Shown piece by piece: positions 27,489-36,700 of a stretch of DNA of 64,000 bases. Origin of the DNA: Vibrio sp. CAU 1672 (GTDB lineage Bacteria > Pseudomonadota > Gammaproteobacteria > Enterobacterales > Vibrionaceae); assembly GCF_029223195.1 (NCBI RefSeq), contig NZ_JARHUF010000021.1:1-64000 (forward strand), given 5' to 3'. The position numbers and the translations under genes were made by a program. Under the pieces are notes generated by a model. The model saw only the letters and a program-made list of their open reading frames with translations, did not search any database and was not told the origin of the DNA. Numbering within the stretch: the first letter of the stretch is position 1; the number at the start of each line of letters is the position of its first letter.

Positions 27489-28697
27489 ATGACAATTGAA
27501 ATTCTGGTTCCAGATTTACCTGAATCAGTTGCTGACGCAACCGTAGCGACATGGCACAAACAACCAGGCGACGTAGTCGAACGCGATGAGGTGTTGGTTG
27601 ATATTGAAACGGACAAAGTGGTCCTGGAAGTACCAGCGCCGGACGCGGGTGTATTAGAAGCCATTGTTGAAGAAGAAGGTGCGACTGTACTTTCAAAACA
27701 GTTGATTGCCAAACTTAAACTTGGTGCGGTTGCCGGTGAACCGACGACAGATACGACCGAATCCTCGCAAGCCTCTCCTGATAAGCGCCATAAAGCGGCA
27801 TTAACGGAAGAGTCCAACGATGCGCTCAGCCCTGCGGTACGTCGTCTTCTGGCAGAGCATGGTCTTGAAGCAAATCAGGTAAAAGGCACAGGGGTTGGTG
27901 GCCGTATTACTCGCGAAGACATTGAAGCCCATTTAGCAAAAGCGAAAGACGCACCAGCGGTTGAAGCGCCGGTTGTGGTAGAAGCGCCGGCAGCAGCCCG
28001 TAGCCAAAAACGCGTACCGATGACCCGCCTGCGCAAGACAGTGGCAAATCGTCTGCTTGAAGCGAAGAACAATACCGCGATGCTGACGACGTTTAATGAA
28101 GTGAACATGAAGCCTATCATGGACCTTCGTAAGCAGTACAAAGATCAGTTCGAAGAGCGTCATGGTATCCGTCTTGGTTTTATGTCTTTCTACGTGAAAG
28201 CAGTCACAGAAGCACTCAAGCGCTTCCCTGAAGTGAATGCTTCGATTGATGGTGATGACATCGTCTACCACAACTACTTCGATATCAGTATGGCGGTATC
28301 CACGCCACGCGGTTTGGTTACTCCTGTACTGAAAGACTGTGACAAACTCGGTTTTGCGGATATCGAAAAGGGCATCAAAGAGCTGGCGATCAAAGGCCGT
28401 GACGGTAAGTTAACGGTTGACGAGCTAATGGGTGGTAATTTCACCATCACTAACGGCGGTGTATTTGGTTCATTGATGTCAACGCCAATCATCAACCCGC
28501 CTCAGTCTGCAATCCTGGGTATGCATAAGATTCAGGAGCGTCCAATGGCGATTGATGGCAAGGTAGAAATCCTGCCGATGATGTACCTGGCACTCTCTTA
28601 TGATCATCGCTTAATTGATGGTCGTGAATCAGTGGGTTTCCTGGTAACGATTAAAGAGCTACTGGAAGATCCGGCACGTCTGCTATTAGACGTTTAG
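27489..28697 (+). CDS. sucB: Dihydrolipoamide succinyltransferase (E2 of 2-oxoglutarate dehydrogenase)
   Basis: Core of the 2-oxoglutarate dehydrogenase complex. It has one N-terminal lipoyl domain with the lipoylated lysine K43 (ETDKVVLEV). An E1/E3-binding domain is at about 105-140 (LSPAVRRLLAEHGL). The catalytic CAT domain follows, with the active site DHRLIDGRE (H373, D377). An Ala/Pro/Val-rich linker lies between. The length of 402 residues is normal. It starts 28 bp after sucA with AAGGAAG as ribosome binding site. The E3 subunit is not encoded here, as expected. Confidence 0.96.
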   Translation: MTIEILVPDLPESVADATVATWHKQPGDVVERDEVLVDIETDKVVLEVPAPDAGVLEAIVEEEGATVLSKQLIAKLKLGAVAGEPTTDTTESSQASPDKRHKAALTEESNDALSPAVRRLLAEHGLEANQVKGTGVGGRITREDIEAHLAKAKDAPAVEAPVVVEAPAAARSQKRVPMTRLRKTVANRLLEAKNNTAMLTTFNEVNMKPIMDLRKQYKDQFEERHGIRLGFMSFYVKAVTEALKRFPEVNASIDGDDIVYHNYFDISMAVSTPRGLVTPVLKDCDKLGFADIEKGIKELAIKGRDGKLTVDELMGGNFTITNGGVFGSLMSTPIINPPQSAILGMHKIQERPMAIDGKVEILPMMYLALSYDHRLIDGRESVGFLVTIKELLEDPARLLLDV

Positions 28698-28902
28698 TAT
28701 CGCTGAAACGTCGAGTTGTCCCTGATAGCTCGACGTCTCCAGCATCCAAGGCTAGACTGGCTCAGCGTCTGGCCTTCAACTGAACTGCCCCCGATATAAC
28801 CTATAAGCAGTTTATTTGAGAAGACCCTACAGACGTACCGCAATGAAAGCGGCGTTATGGAAATTATAAATCCCTTAAGGGAATAACAAACGGAATATCA
28901 AA
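28698..28902 (+). other. Structured 205-bp spacer between sucB and sucC
   Basis: Unusually long gap inside an otherwise tight operon. It contains an 8-bp inverted repeat (ACGTCGAG 28708-28715 with CTCGACGT 28729-28736) and an imperfect GGCTAGAC/GTCTGGCC hairpin shortly after. No T-run follows either stem. It could hold an internal promoter for sucCD or an mRNA processing site; I see no ORF. Confidence 0.5.
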
Positions 28903-30069
28903 ATGAATTTGCATGAATACCAAGCCAAACAGCTATTTGCAGAATTCGGTTTGCCAGTGCCTGAAGGCTACGCATGTGATACGCCACAAGAAGCGTTTGA
29001 AGCGGCTGGCCGCATTTCTACGGAGAAAAAAGTCGTTAAGTGTCAGGTTCACGCTGGTGGCCGCGGTAAAGCGGGCGGTGTTGAACTGCACGATACCAAA
29101 GAAGGCGTAAAAGAATTCGCACAAAAATGGCTGGGTAAAAACCTGGTGACTTACCAAACAGACGCAAATGGTCAGCCGGTTACTAAAATTCTGGTCGAAG
29201 AAGCGTCTAACATCGCGAATGAACTTTACCTTGGTGCGGTTGTAGACCGTGCAAGCCGTAAGATCGTATTCATGGCTTCTACTGAAGGTGGGGTAGAAAT
29301 CGAAAAAGTTGCGGAAGAAACGCCGGAGCTTATCCACAAAGCCACCATCGACCCACTAGTCGGCCCTCAGGCTTACCAGGGTCGCGAGCTGGCGTTCAAA
29401 CTGGGTCTTGAAGGTGACCAAATCAAACAATTTGTTAAGATCTTCATGGGTCTTGGCACTATGTTCTCTCAGTACGACCTGGCGCTGCTAGAGATCAACC
29501 CACTGGTGATTACTGCTGAAGGCAACCTACTGTGTCTTGACGGTAAGATCAACATCGACTCAAACGCACTATACCGTCAGCCTAAGCTACGTGAAATGCA
29601 CGATCCGTCACAAGAAGACGAACGTGAAGCGCATGCCGCTAAGTGGGAGCTGAACTACGTAGCACTGGACGGTAACGTTGGCTGTATGGTTAACGGTGCA
29701 GGTCTTGCGATGGGTACAATGGACATCGTAAATCTGCACGGCGGTAAGCCGGCGAACTTCCTGGACGTTGGTGGCGGTGCGACCAAAGAGCGCGTGGCAG
29801 AAGCATTTAAGATCATCCTGTCTGATGACAATGTGCAAGCAGTACTGGTAAACATTTTCGGCGGTATCGTACGTTGTGACATGATCGCAGAAGGTATTAT
29901 CGGTGCAGTTAAAGAGGTAGGTGTAAATGTACCGGTTGTGGTTCGCCTGGAAGGGACTAACGCAGACCTGGGTCGCGAAGTTCTTGCTAATTCTGATGTT
30001 GATATCATTGCTGCTGAGTCGCTAACAGATGCTGCTCAGAAAGTTGTTGCTGCTGCGGAGGCCAAATAA
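28903..30069 (+). CDS. sucC: Succinyl-CoA synthetase beta subunit
   Basis: Nucleotide-binding subunit of the enzyme converting succinyl-CoA to succinate with ATP or GTP formation. It has an ATP-grasp domain (KCQVHAGGRGKAGGV near residue 50) and a C-terminal CoA-ligase domain (NIFGGIVRCDMIAEGI). The length of 388 residues is normal. The last base of its stop codon is the first base of the sucD ATG, so the two subunits are translationally coupled. Confidence 0.96.
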   Translation: MNLHEYQAKQLFAEFGLPVPEGYACDTPQEAFEAAGRISTEKKVVKCQVHAGGRGKAGGVELHDTKEGVKEFAQKWLGKNLVTYQTDANGQPVTKILVEEASNIANELYLGAVVDRASRKIVFMASTEGGVEIEKVAEETPELIHKATIDPLVGPQAYQGRELAFKLGLEGDQIKQFVKIFMGLGTMFSQYDLALLEINPLVITAEGNLLCLDGKINIDSNALYRQPKLREMHDPSQEDEREAHAAKWELNYVALDGNVGCMVNGAGLAMGTMDIVNLHGGKPANFLDVGGGATKERVAEAFKIILSDDNVQAVLVNIFGGIVRCDMIAEGIIGAVKEVGVNVPVVVRLEGTNADLGREVLANSDVDIIAAESLTDAAQKVVAAAEAK

Positions 30070-30941
30070 TGTCTGTACTAATTAATAAAGACACCAAAGT
30101 AATCTGTCAGGGCTTTACTGGTGGTCAAGGTACTTTCCACTCAGAGCAGGCGATTGCTTACGGCACACAAATGGTTGGTGGTGTATCGCCAGGTAAAGGC
30201 GGTCAAATTCACCTGGGCCTTCCGGTATTCAACACAGTACGTGAAGCAGTAGAAGTCACAGGCGCGACAGCCACGGTTATCTACGTACCAGCGCCATTCT
30301 GTAAAGATGCAATCCTGGAAGCGATTGATGCAGGTATTGAACTGATCGTAACGATCACGGAAGGTATTCCAACCACAGATATGATCGACGTGAAAGTGAA
30401 GCTGGAAGAAACCGGCGTTCGTATGATTGGTCCTAACTGTCCGGGTGTTATCACGCCTGATGAATGTAAGATCGGCATCATGCCTGGTCACATCCATAAG
30501 AAAGGTAAAGTGGGTATCGTTTCTCGCTCGGGCACACTCACATACGAAGCAGTTAAGCAAACCACTGACGAAGGCTTCGGTCAATCAACGTGTGTTGGTA
30601 TCGGTGGTGACCCTATCCCGGGTTCAAACTTTATTGATATCCTCAAGCTATTCCAGGACGATCCAGAAACTGAAGCAATCGTCATGATTGGTGAAATCGG
30701 TGGTACGGCAGAAGAAGAAGCGGCGGCTTACATCAAAGAAAACGTAACTAAGCCAGTGGTTTCTTACATTGCCGGTGTGACTGCGCCACCGGGTAAACGT
30801 ATGGGTCACGCGGGTGCGATCATCTCTGGTGGTAAAGGCACGGCAGAAGACAAATTTGCCGCACTGGAAGCGGCAGGTGTTAAGACGGTGAAATCTCTGG
30901 CAGAGATCGGTCAAGGTCTGCGTGAGGTAACCGGCTGGTAA
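30069..30941 (+). CDS. sucD: Succinyl-CoA synthetase alpha subunit
   Basis: CoA-binding and phospho-transfer subunit. The Rossmann CoA-binding region (GFTGGQGTFHSEQAI) is at the N-terminus and the phosphorylated histidine is H247 in MGHAGAIISGG. The length of 290 residues is normal. It is the last gene of the TCA operon and is followed by a strong terminator shared with znuB. In E. coli the 3' end of this transcript yields the sRNA SdhX; I cannot tell whether that holds here. Confidence 0.96.
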   Translation: MSVLINKDTKVICQGFTGGQGTFHSEQAIAYGTQMVGGVSPGKGGQIHLGLPVFNTVREAVEVTGATATVIYVPAPFCKDAILEAIDAGIELIVTITEGIPTTDMIDVKVKLEETGVRMIGPNCPGVITPDECKIGIMPGHIHKKGKVGIVSRSGTLTYEAVKQTTDEGFGQSTCVGIGGDPIPGSNFIDILKLFQDDPETEAIVMIGEIGGTAEEEAAAYIKENVTKPVVSYIAGVTAPPGKRMGHAGAIISGGKGTAEDKFAALEAAGVKTVKSLAEIGQGLREVTGW

Positions 30942-30960
30942 TCAGCTGAATTGAGTGACT

Positions 30961-30990
30961 AAAAAAGCCTGGCAGATGCCAGGCTTTTTT
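30961..30990. terminator. Bidirectional terminator between sucD and znuB
   Basis: A 13-bp perfect stem (AAAAAAGCCTGGC/GCCAGGCTTTTTT) with an AGAT loop, serving both converging units. Confidence 0.92.
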
Positions 30991-31005
30991 GTTTTACAGA
31001 GTCGT

Positions 31006-31791
31006 TTAAGCGTTTCGTTGGATCAGGTGGCTGAGCATAAATAGTGTTGTTGCACTGATTACAACCGAAGGCCCTGCCGGAGTATCAAAGTGCCAGGAAA
31101 GGCTCAGTCCCATCAGCACCGCGATAGCACCGATGAGCGAAGCAAAAAAGGCCATTTGCTCAGGTGTCGATGAGATTCGCCGGGCGGTTGCTGCTGGAAT
31201 GATCAACAGTGAGGTCATGATCAAGGCACCGACAAACTTCATACCAACCGCGATGACTAAACCGACCATCAGCATTAAGACCAAGCGAACCAGATCGGTG
31301 TTGACGCCTTCCACCGCGGCCAGCTCTTCGCTGACCGTACTGGAAAGCAGTGGGCGCCAAAATACATACAGGCAGATACTGACGGCCAGCACGCCGGCAT
31401 AAATGAACATCAGGTCGTGCAGCGATACCGCCAGCAGGTCGCCAAACAAGTAACTCATCAAGTCAACCCGTACGTTATCCAAAAAGCTGACCGAGACCAA
31501 ACCGATGGAAAGTGAACTGTGTGCCAGAATACCAAGCAGGGTATCCGTTGCAACCAGCTGCTGTTTCTGCAAGGTAACCAGCAGGATAGCTAAGGCCAAA
31601 CAACAGACCAGCAGCGCAAAATACAGGTTAACATCCAGTAAAAAGCCGAGGGCTAAACCCATTAGCGAGGCGTGGGCGAGGGTATCGCCAAAGTAGGCCA
31701 TTTTGCGCCAGACGACAAATGACCCGAGCGGGCCGGAAATTATGGCGATACCGATGCCGGCGAGGATAGAAGGAAGCAGAAACTCAATCAT
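31006..31791 (-). CDS. znuB: Zinc ABC transporter permease ZnuB
   Basis: Inner-membrane channel of the high-affinity zinc importer. It has 261 residues with about eight hydrophobic segments. The ABC-3 family features are visible: GPLGSFVVWRKMAYFGDTLAHASLMG near the N-terminus and MKFVGALIMTSLLIIPAATA in the later part. It overlaps znuC by 8 bp and is the second gene of the znuC-znuB unit. Confidence 0.94.
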   Translation of the reverse strand: MIEFLLPSILAGIGIAIISGPLGSFVVWRKMAYFGDTLAHASLMGLALGFLLDVNLYFALLVCCLALAILLVTLQKQQLVATDTLLGILAHSSLSIGLVSVSFLDNVRVDLMSYLFGDLLAVSLHDLMFIYAGVLAVSICLYVFWRPLLSSTVSEELAAVEGVNTDLVRLVLMLMVGLVIAVGMKFVGALIMTSLLIIPAATARRISSTPEQMAFFASLIGAIAVLMGLSLSWHFDTPAGPSVVISATTLFMLSHLIQRNA

Positions 31792-32569
31792 GGTGATGTC
31801 CGTGACTGTGATGTGAACAACTCAAGGCGTCTCCTTGTACCGGTTGCCCGGCTAAATCGTGGTGGTGATGATCATGATCGTGATGGTAGAAAGCCAGTGA
31901 CTCACGGGCTGCATGACCAAATAATGCGATGTACGACGGGTGCTGGGTGATGGCCGCCGGTGAACCGGAGCAGCAGATGTGGTGCTGCAGACAGATCACC
32001 TCATCGGTCTTCGCCATCACCAGATGAAGATCATGTGAAACCATAAAAACACCACAGTCAAAGCGGTGACGAATGCTCTCAATTAGTTCATACAGATCAA
32101 TTTGCCCTTGGACATCCACCCCTTGAGCGGGTTCATCAAGCACTAATAGCGCCGGGCGTTGTAGCAAGGCTCGTGCCAGCAATACACGTTGATTCTCACC
32201 GCCGGACAAGCGGTGCATGTTATTGTGCAGCAGATGCTCGGCGCCAACCAGCTTAAGCGCATCAACACATTCCTGCTGGCTGTAGCGGCCCGCGAGGTTG
32301 AGGAACCGTTTTACGGTTAACGGTAATGAGTCGTTGAGTTTCAACTTTTGCGGTACATAACCGACTTTCAGCTTGCTTTGGCGGCTGATTTGTCCATGGG
32401 TGGGGGATTGTAAACCGAGAATAACTTTAACCAGGGTTGATTTTCCCGCGCCATTGGGACCAATCAAAGTGGTGATTCTGCCCTTATTCAACTCCAGACT
32501 GATGTTGTCGAGCACCCGACGGCCATCAAATTCGACACACAGGTTCTCCAGACGGATTAAAGACGACAT
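31784..32569 (-). CDS. znuC: Zinc ABC transporter ATPase ZnuC
   Basis: ATP-hydrolysing subunit of ZnuABC. The Walker A loop GPNGAGKST, the signature LSGGENQR and Walker B LLVLDEPAQG are all intact. The C-terminus ends in a strongly histidine-rich tail (HHDHDHHHHD, then HHSHGHHHD at the extreme end) that could bind zinc. It is divergent from znuA around a Zur box and overlaps znuB. Confidence 0.95.
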   Translation of the reverse strand: MSSLIRLENLCVEFDGRRVLDNISLELNKGRITTLIGPNGAGKSTLVKVILGLQSPTHGQISRQSKLKVGYVPQKLKLNDSLPLTVKRFLNLAGRYSQQECVDALKLVGAEHLLHNNMHRLSGGENQRVLLARALLQRPALLVLDEPAQGVDVQGQIDLYELIESIRHRFDCGVFMVSHDLHLVMAKTDEVICLQHHICCSGSPAAITQHPSYIALFGHAARESLAFYHHDHDHHHHDLAGQPVQGDALSCSHHSHGHHHD

Positions 32570-32591
32570 AAATGAAACTCATTTGCAAATC

Positions 32592-32616
32592 AATAATGTT
32601 ATAATGTAACATTATT
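32592..32616. promoter_or_regulatory. Zur box between znuC and znuA
   Basis: A 25-bp near-perfect palindrome, AATAATGTTA...TAACATTATT. It closely fits the gammaproteobacterial Zur consensus with its ATGTTATA...TATAACAT core. It lies centrally between divergent znuCB and znuA, so one site can repress both under zinc sufficiency. Overlap with the upstream end of the longest znuA frame argues for the later znuA start. Confidence 0.85.
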
Positions 32617-32647
32617 GCACTTTCCATGCTATATCCCAAGTAAAACG

Positions 32648-33529
32648 ATGAACAGAGCCATTATTCTCATTACGGCTGCGCTGTTAGCGGTGCCAGCCCA
32701 TGCGGTCAACGTGTTGACCAGCATAAAACCGATTCAAATGATCGCCACGGAGTTAACCGTGGGAGTGACATCACCACACCTGCTTGTGCACGCCAACGCT
32801 TCGCCGCATGATTATGCCTTGCGTCCTTCTGACGTAAAAAAGATCAATCAAGCCGATTTGATTGTGTGGTATGGCCGTGATCTGGAGCCGTTTTTGGAAA
32901 AAATCCTCGCTGATAAAGCCAATACACTCACACTGAGTAGCATACCGCAACTGGCATTACGTGAGTTTGGTTCCGAGCACAATCACGATCATGATGGGCA
33001 TGAACATGGTATGCATGATCCCCATTTCTGGTTGGGGATTGAACCAACGTTGCAAGTCGCTCACGCTCTGGCGGAAGAGCTGGCAAAAGTGGATCCTGCC
33101 AATGCACAACGCTACCAAGTGAATCTGGAAAAGTTTGAACATCAGCTGATGTTGACTGACAGTGCAATCAAAACCCAGCTGGCACCTGTCAGGCAGCGCG
33201 GCTATTTTGTGTTCCATGATGCTTACGGCTATTTTGAGGATCGCTACCAAATGACTAACCTGGGTCATTTTACGGTTTCGCCGGACCGTAAACCGGGAGC
33301 AAAAACCCTGATCCGCATTCGCAAGGCCTTATCTGAGGAAGAGGTTGCCTGTGTTTTTGCGGAACCTCAGTTTACCCCGGCGATAGTGGATAGTGTGATG
33401 AGAGGGAGTCAGGCTGGCAGAGGCACATTGGATCCGTTAGGAAGCCAACTTGAAGTCGCTCCGGGCAGTTATTTTCGCCTGTTGCACGATATGGCGGATA
33501 GCTTGAGCCAGTGCCTGAGTGACGAATAA
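32648..33529 (+). CDS. znuA: Zinc-binding periplasmic protein ZnuA
   Basis: Periplasmic receptor that hands zinc to ZnuBC. I chose the ATG at 32648 (293 residues) because it gives a clean signal peptide (MNRAIILITAALLAVPAHA). The longer frame from 32615 starts inside the Zur box. A histidine-rich loop (HNHDHDGHEHGMHDPH, about residues 110-126) sits before the metal-site WLG, as is typical of ZnuA. Further cluster A-I family landmarks are HASPHDYALRPSD and the FHDAYGYFE segment. No terminator is evident directly after it. Confidence 0.93.
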   Translation: MNRAIILITAALLAVPAHAVNVLTSIKPIQMIATELTVGVTSPHLLVHANASPHDYALRPSDVKKINQADLIVWYGRDLEPFLEKILADKANTLTLSSIPQLALREFGSEHNHDHDGHEHGMHDPHFWLGIEPTLQVAHALAEELAKVDPANAQRYQVNLEKFEHQLMLTDSAIKTQLAPVRQRGYFVFHDAYGYFEDRYQMTNLGHFTVSPDRKPGAKTLIRIRKALSEEEVACVFAEPQFTPAIVDSVMRGSQAGRGTLDPLGSQLEVAPGSYFRLLHDMADSLSQCLSDE

Positions 33530-33729
33530 GGCGCAATAGTTACAACGCTTTGAGGGCGAACGTGATCAAACAACAAGAATTGCAAGCTATTGCCAAGTGA
33601 CGCTTTTTTCTTGTGGGAATTAAGATATCATTGCATTAATTAGCGGCTCAAAATAACAACAGTGCAACCAGGAATGGTTGCCCGGGTTTGTTATCGCCGT
33701 ATTGGTTTACTCAATGATAGGTTTTACTT

Positions 33730-36700
33730 TTGTTGCGCCAGCTGACCCAGGTTTTATTGGGGTTTATTATTTCGTTTCAAGCGCTTGCATTGAACAGCGC
33801 CAACGCTATTTTCTACCCTTTGCCGACTCAGGTGAAGGGTACTTTTGTGGTGGCAAAAAATTTGTTTCCAGGGGAGCAAGGGGGGCTGTGGATTCATGAT
33901 GTTCATGGCCGGGTGCTGTTTTATGATGGCCGGAGCATCTTGCCTAAGAATGGCAGTTTGCTCCAGGATGAAACCGTCGAACAAGTGGCCTATCAGGACG
34001 GGGCATTTTGGACCTATTTTGATAACGAAGTTTACCAAACCAAACCCAATCAAGAGCGACAACTTGTTTTTAGCTTGAGTCCGGGGGCCCAGATCCGCAA
34101 AATCGGTGCTTCCGGCCGCTTTGTCTGGGTCAGTGACGGGGCGCAGTTTTACACTTACCATCTTGATAGCAGAGAAATAGAAACTTACTCACTGTTGCAG
34201 CTTTACCAATTTAGTAACAGCAGCCGTGTTTATATTAACGACGCTATTTTTATTAAAGAAAAGTGGTTGCTGGCAACCACCTCCGGAGCTTACTTGTCGG
34301 AGAATAAGCACTTTGATCACATTAGCGCGTCAGGTCGATCTTATGTCGAGAAAGTGTACTTTTCTCATGCCCGGCGCCAGGTGTTGATCGGCTTACTGGA
34401 TGGTGCTTTGGTGTTTAATATGGATAAAACCGGAGTCCGGCAGGCCAAAATTGGTAACTCACATGTATTGGCGTTTGCTGAAACCAATCAAGCCTACTGG
34501 GTTGGTACTGAACATGGCTTATACACTTATTCATTTATGACCGGAGAGACAACACGAGTTTCTTCGGCCAGTTTTCAGGAGTTGGACCTCGATCAGAGCA
34601 AAATCTATGCGTTACTGAATGATAATATGGGCGGGATGTGGATAGCGACCAACCAAGGTATTCGTTATTACTCATTATTTAGTCAACAGTTTAAGCGCAT
34701 GATCTTCAACCATCATCAGCGGCAGGACACCCCGGGACGTGTTCGACAAATGCTAACCGATGAACAGGGAGTGTTGTGGCTTGCTGATGAGCGCAAGTTG
34801 TACAAGAAGGTGGATCACGATGTTAGGCCAGTTCTCGAGGTGACATCGCGAATCAATGAATTTGCCCTTTTGGCAGGAAAAATCTGGCTTGCGACCGAAG
34901 ATGGGTTACAGGTTTATCAGCGTAGTAGTTTAAAGCCGGTGGTTTACCCTTACCTACAAGCCATTGCAAGTGGCTCGGTAGAGCATATTGTCTCTATGGG
35001 GCGGGATAAAGTGTGGTTGTCGAGTGGTTATAATTTGTACAGCGTCGATGTAGACCAGCAACACGTGCGAAATTTTGGCGGTGACTGGATTGTCAGTAAG
35101 TATTTACCCGCCAAAATACGGCGCCTCTATTCATCCGGTGCGTTGTTGGTGATTGGAACAGACCATGGATACTATCAGTATGATGGTGAGAGGATTCGCT
35201 TTAACCGTTTTTCTGTCAACTACGGCGAAACGCTTGATATGATAACAGCTTCTGATGGTGCGAACTGGTATGCATCCGCCTATGGGTTGTACAAAACTCG
35301 ACACGACAGCGATGTCCCGCGCGTTTTGTCAATGAAAATGGAGAATGCCCGTTCGGCCTGCTTGCTCAGTGATTCAGATGGTGTCTGGCTGTCATCCTCT
35401 ACGGGGCTGAGTTTTTACAATTTGGCCGGTGACCTGGTGAAACACTTTTCGTCATCATCCGGTTTGATCACCAATGAGTTCTTACCTGGCACTTGTGAGA
35501 TGGCCCGGCGCGGTGATGAGCATGACCGGATAATGTATTTCGGGTCAAAATATGGTTTGGTCAGTGCAGAACCGGCTAACCTATTAGTGGCGTCTGTACC
35601 AGAGTTTCGCCTGATCATCAGCCGGGTAGCTCAAGAAAATCGGGTACTTCAAGTCGGCAGTAGTGAGTTGCAAAACGTGGAGCTGCCATACGGCGCGTCG
35701 ATCAGCTTTTTGTTTGGGGTGATGCCAATGCCAGACAATCAAAACTTGTTCTACCGTTTAAGTGCACTTGATGAGTGGCAACTGCTCGAAGGGGGCTATT
35801 TGACCCTGGAACACCTCAATTCAGGTAGCTACACCCTTCAGATCAGCAATGATAGCCAGCTAGCTAAGGATCAAATTGGCGTGGAAGCGCGGTTTTTAGT
35901 CAAAAAACCGTGGTATTTATCCAAATATCCGCTGTTGGGGTTTACCTTGGCTGGGTTTACTATTTTGATGCTAGTGATGTATTGGCGTTCACGTTACATG
36001 CTTGAGGCAAACCGCCAATTAAGTGCTCAGGTAACGCTAAAAACAAACCAACTGCGGCATCAAAGCCGGGTGTTACTCACCAGTAACCAACAGCTCAGGA
36101 AGCAGATTCAAGTACGCAATCTGTTGGTCGATCATGTTGCCAGCTCGATCAAAGCTAGCGTCAATATCCTCAAAGCCCAGTTGCCGCCGTCTTTAGACCC
36201 CGTAACACAGGATCATCTTAATAAAACCTACTGGCAGTTAAATGAGTTGGAGAGCTCCTCGCACAAGAATACGCCTGAAACTCAGAGTTACAACCTGAGC
36301 CAGATCACCCAATCTGTCGTCGACGTCTGGCAAGAGGATCTGGCGAAGGCGGGGCTGTCGGTGGAAGTGGTCGATACACAAAAATCGAGCCGTATTGCGC
36401 TGAAACGATTTAATCTTGATGTGATCTTCAATAGTGTTTTGGCTAATATTCTCAAACGAGGTTATCGTGGCCAGTGTATCAAAGTCCTGATCGAGGAGGC
36501 TGCAGAAACGGTTGATTTGAGCTTTCTTGATTATGGCCAGCAAATGCCAAGCAACCCTGCTCCCGCGCGGCTGGCGACTGGTTCACCGTCCGACTTGAAC
36601 ATTAGTAATTTGCCTTCTCTTGTTGCTGAAAGTGGTGGCAAGTTGCTGATTTTTAGCTCAGAGGCACAAAATAAAATTCAGATTAGCTGGCCGGTTGCTG

